Shown here piece after piece: positions 5,389-6,271 of a stretch of DNA of 6,271 nt. Source of the stretch: SHLQ01 sp964494395 (GTDB lineage: Bacteria > Actinomycetota > Acidimicrobiia > Acidimicrobiales > SHLQ01); the NCBI GenBank assembly GCA_964494395.1, contig CAZBTI010000172.1, positions 1 through 6,271 on the forward strand, written 5' to 3'. The notes below the pieces were generated by a model that searched no databases, was not told where the DNA came from, and saw only the letters and a list, made by a program, of their open reading frames with translations. A program made the translations under genes and the position numbers. Within the stretch, counting starts at the first letter, position 1, and each line of letters opens with the position of its first letter.

Positions 5389-5414
5389 GAAGATAGTCCT
5401 GTTTTCGCTACGCT
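5387..5414 (+). promoter_or_regulatory. Candidate promoter of the tRNA-Gln/tRNA-Glu unit
   Basis: TACGCT (5409-5414) fits the TANNNT -10 pattern and would place the start near 5421, five bases before the mature tRNA. GTGAAG at 5387-5392 (spacing 16) is a weak -35 match sharing the central TGA. Confidence 0.35.
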
Positions 5415-5425
5415 CTGGGAGTCCA

Positions 5426-5497
5426 TCGGGGATGGTGTAATTGGTAACACAGCTGTTTCTGGTACAGCCATTGGGGGTTCAAGTCCTCCTCCCCGAA
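5426..5497 (+). tRNA. tRNA-Gln (anticodon CUG)
   Basis: The acceptor TCGGGGA (5426-5432) pairs with TCCCCGA (5490-5496). The D stem is GTGT/ACAC, and the anticodon stem GCTGT (5452-5456) pairs with ACAGC (5464-5468). The loop TTCTGGT carries CTG at 5459-5461, reading CAG. The T stem GGGGG/CCTCC has one G-T pair and encloses TTCAAGT. The discriminator is A5497, and no CCA is encoded. The first T-A acceptor pair is typical of tRNA-Gln. It is followed 55 bp later by tRNA-Glu on the same strand. Confidence 0.97.
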
Positions 5498-5523
5498 CAA
5501 CCCGGATAGGCTCCGGATACATA

Positions 5524-5545
5524 ATCAGCAAACTCGTTTGCTGAT
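5524..5545 (+). repeat. Perfect hairpin between tRNA-Gln and tRNA-Glu
   Basis: ATCAGCAAAC (5524-5533) and GTTTGCTGAT (5536-5545) are exact reverse complements with only TC between them, giving a 9-bp stem with a CTCG loop. No T-tract follows, so it is more likely a processing or spacing hairpin in a two-tRNA precursor than a terminator. Upstream, CCGGATA occurs twice (5502-5508 and 5513-5519). CATAAT at 5520-5525 resembles a -10 box, so a separate tRNA-Glu promoter cannot be excluded. Confidence 0.5.
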
Positions 5546-5552
5546 GCACCTA

Positions 5553-5625
5553 GCCCCGTTCGTCTAGCGGCCTAGGACGCTTGCCTCTCACGCAGGTAAC
5601 ACGGGTTCAAATCCCGTACGGGGTG
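5553..5625 (+). tRNA. tRNA-Glu (anticodon CUC)
   Basis: The acceptor GCCCCGT (5553-5559) pairs with ACGGGGT (5618-5624), with a G-T first pair. The D stem is GTCT/GGAC, and the anticodon stem CTTGC (5580-5584) pairs with GCAGG (5592-5596). The loop CCTCACG region carries CTC at 5587-5589, reading GAG. The T stem ACGGG/CCCGT encloses TTCAAAT. The discriminator is G5625, as usual for tRNA-Glu, and CCA is not encoded. A strong terminator begins six bases later. Confidence 0.97.
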
Positions 5626-5630
5626 CAAAC

Positions 5631-5668
5631 AGAAGATCCGGCCTTCGGGCCGGATCTTCTACGTTTTT
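5631..5668 (+). terminator. Strong Rho-independent terminator of the tRNA unit
   Basis: A perfect 13-bp stem is formed by AGAAGATCCGGCC (5631-5643) and GGCCGGATCTTCT (5648-5660), closed by the very stable TTCG tetraloop. It is followed by ACG and five T (5664-5668). It sits directly behind tRNA-Glu and clearly ends that transcript. Confidence 0.9.
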
Positions 5669-5669
5669 C

Positions 5670-5723
5670 GATTTGTACAGGCCTACTGACCGTGACGGTC
5701 TGTCAGCCTGTACAAATCTTTTT
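5670..5723 (+). terminator. Second large hairpin with T-run, tandem terminator
   Basis: GATTTGTACAGGC (5670-5682) and GCCTGTACAAATC (5706-5718) are a perfect 13-bp inverted repeat. The 23-nt interior contains its own perfect stem, GACCG/CGGTC (5688-5692 and 5696-5700). TTTTT follows at 5719-5723. On the + strand it looks like a backup terminator. Seen from the minus strand it lies just after the DUF218 stop codon, but there the downstream bases are A-rich, so it would not be a canonical terminator for that gene. Confidence 0.6.
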
Positions 5724-5726
5724 GGG

Positions 5727-6271
5727 TTACAGGAATGCGCTCACTCGGCGGTAGCTGATGAGCCGGCCGACGCTGACGGCGATGGTTTCTCGAATCACCC
5801 GACGAAAGCTCGTGTCATCCCCAGCGGCGATCACGATTGGATCGAGCCCCACCTCTTCGGCGATCTCTCGGCTTCGAAGCGCATGATAGGCGTCGGTGAC
5901 CACGACGACCGATCGCTCGTCTTCTCCCAACTGATTAGCAGTGGCGAGAAGCGACTCGTAGGTATCTCCCCCATCGACGACGACCACGATCTCATCCTCG
6001 GCAATGCCTGCGTTTCGGAGATATTGGAACGCTGCGAACCCCTCGGTGAAGGTGTCGCCGGGCTGACTTGCTCCGGTCGTCACGACCTGGGGAGCAGCAT
6101 TGTCCTCCCACAGTGAAAGCGCAGTGTCGAGGCGCCGCTCGAGAACAGGAGAGGGCTCGCCGTCGTACTGCGCAGCGCCAAGCACCACGATGGCGTCACC
6201 ATTAGCCATCTGCCCTTGCGCATCGCTCGCAGCGGAATTGACGCTTACAAAGGCCCACACAACCCAGACGA
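5727..6271 (-). CDS. DUF218 (YdcF/SanA/ElyC-like) protein, 5' end outside window
   Basis: The minus-strand frame is open to the right edge of the window. Numbering from the GTG at 6260, 177 residues are seen, but the hydrophobic VWAFVSVNSA start continues upstream as open frame (Val-Trp-Val), so the true N-terminus, probably a membrane anchor or signal segment, is likely missing. The DUF218 domain begins AIVVLGAAQYDGEPSPVLERR (23-43, of which VVLGAAQYDGEPSPVLERR is the hallmark). It continues with the VTTGASQPGD strand-turn (60-69), an acidic Glu73, DGGDTYESL (96-104) in place of the more common 'E..S.NT.EN' segment, and VVVTDAYHALRSREIAEEVG (119-138) with His126 and Arg129. The last residues end in VSAFL. 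Family members sit in the envelope and affect cell-wall or envelope integrity (SanA, ElyC) or have unknown substrates. The gene converges on the tRNA-Glu unit and is separated from it by the paired hairpins. Family call firm; function open. Confidence 0.85.
   Translation of the reverse strand, partial: VWVVWAFVSVNSAASDAQGQMANGDAIVVLGAAQYDGEPSPVLERRLDTALSLWEDNAAPQVVTTGASQPGDTFTEGFAAFQYLRNAGIAEDEIVVVVDGGDTYESLLATANQLGEDERSVVVVTDAYHALRSREIAEEVGLDPIVIAAGDDTSFRRVIRETIAVSVGRLISYRRVSAFL

Noticed and set aside
5502..5519. CCGGATA direct repeat as a CRISPR-like or attachment repeat
   Set aside because: There are only two 7-bp copies 11 bp apart, which is too short and too few to support an array or attachment site.
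5310..5549. Minus-strand 79-codon open frame over tRNA-Gln
   Set aside because: It is antisense to the methyltransferase end and a tRNA gene; its 'RGGGLEPP' string is a known tRNA-derived spurious translation.
3666..5625. tRNA genes as integration sites for a mobile element
   Set aside because: I found no integrase gene and no direct repeat of a tRNA 3' end elsewhere in the window; the DNA between the tRNAs holds ordinary host-like genes.

Overview
The window looks like ordinary chromosomal DNA from a free-living actinobacterium. The base composition is moderately G+C rich, with many GTC/GAC/CTC/ATC codons. Supporting signs are a CarD-type RNA polymerase-binding regulator, a Tat-exported amidohydrolase, tRNA genes without an encoded CCA end, GTG starts, and a promoter placed for leaderless translation. 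The overall style suggests Acidimicrobiia (for example the Ilumatobacter lineage), but this placement is inference and no marker gene in the window settles it.

Layout from left to right. At the left edge a minus-strand reading frame carries a dienelactone-hydrolase motif but lacks the usual N-terminal part of that family. A small uncharacterised protein follows (226-627, +). Next, behind a likely leaderless promoter and an inverted repeat, is a 562-residue Tat-exported amidohydrolase of the D-aminoacylase type (713-2401, +). It keeps several downstream active-site motifs but has lost the first His-x-His metal motif. carD (2555-3031, +) follows and runs tail-to-tail into a DUF2085-like membrane protein gene (3000-3590, -), overlapping it by 32 bp. 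A divergent promoter region separates that gene from tRNA-Pro(UGG). About 210 bp without a gene hold a few inverted repeats. Then come a small acidic unknown protein (3955-4260, +) and, 37 bp later, a class I SAM-dependent methyltransferase with an N-terminal winged helix (4298-5356, +). A tRNA-Gln(CUG) / tRNA-Glu(CUC) pair follows and ends in a strong terminator and a second large hairpin. The right edge holds a minus-strand DUF218 (YdcF/SanA/ElyC-like) gene cut by the window end.

How the genes relate: there is no evidence of one pathway or a mobile element. The two tRNAs probably form one transcription unit, and the 3955-4260 and 4298-5356 genes may form another. The amidohydrolase and the DUF218 protein would both act outside or at the membrane, plausibly on cell-wall or envelope-derived molecules, but nothing links them genetically. 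I do not see a CRISPR array, prophage, IS element or toxin-antitoxin module. The points most worth a second look are the amidohydrolase without its first metal motif, the truncated dienelactone-hydrolase frame, the carD terminator hidden in the opposing gene, and the paired hairpins after tRNA-Glu.
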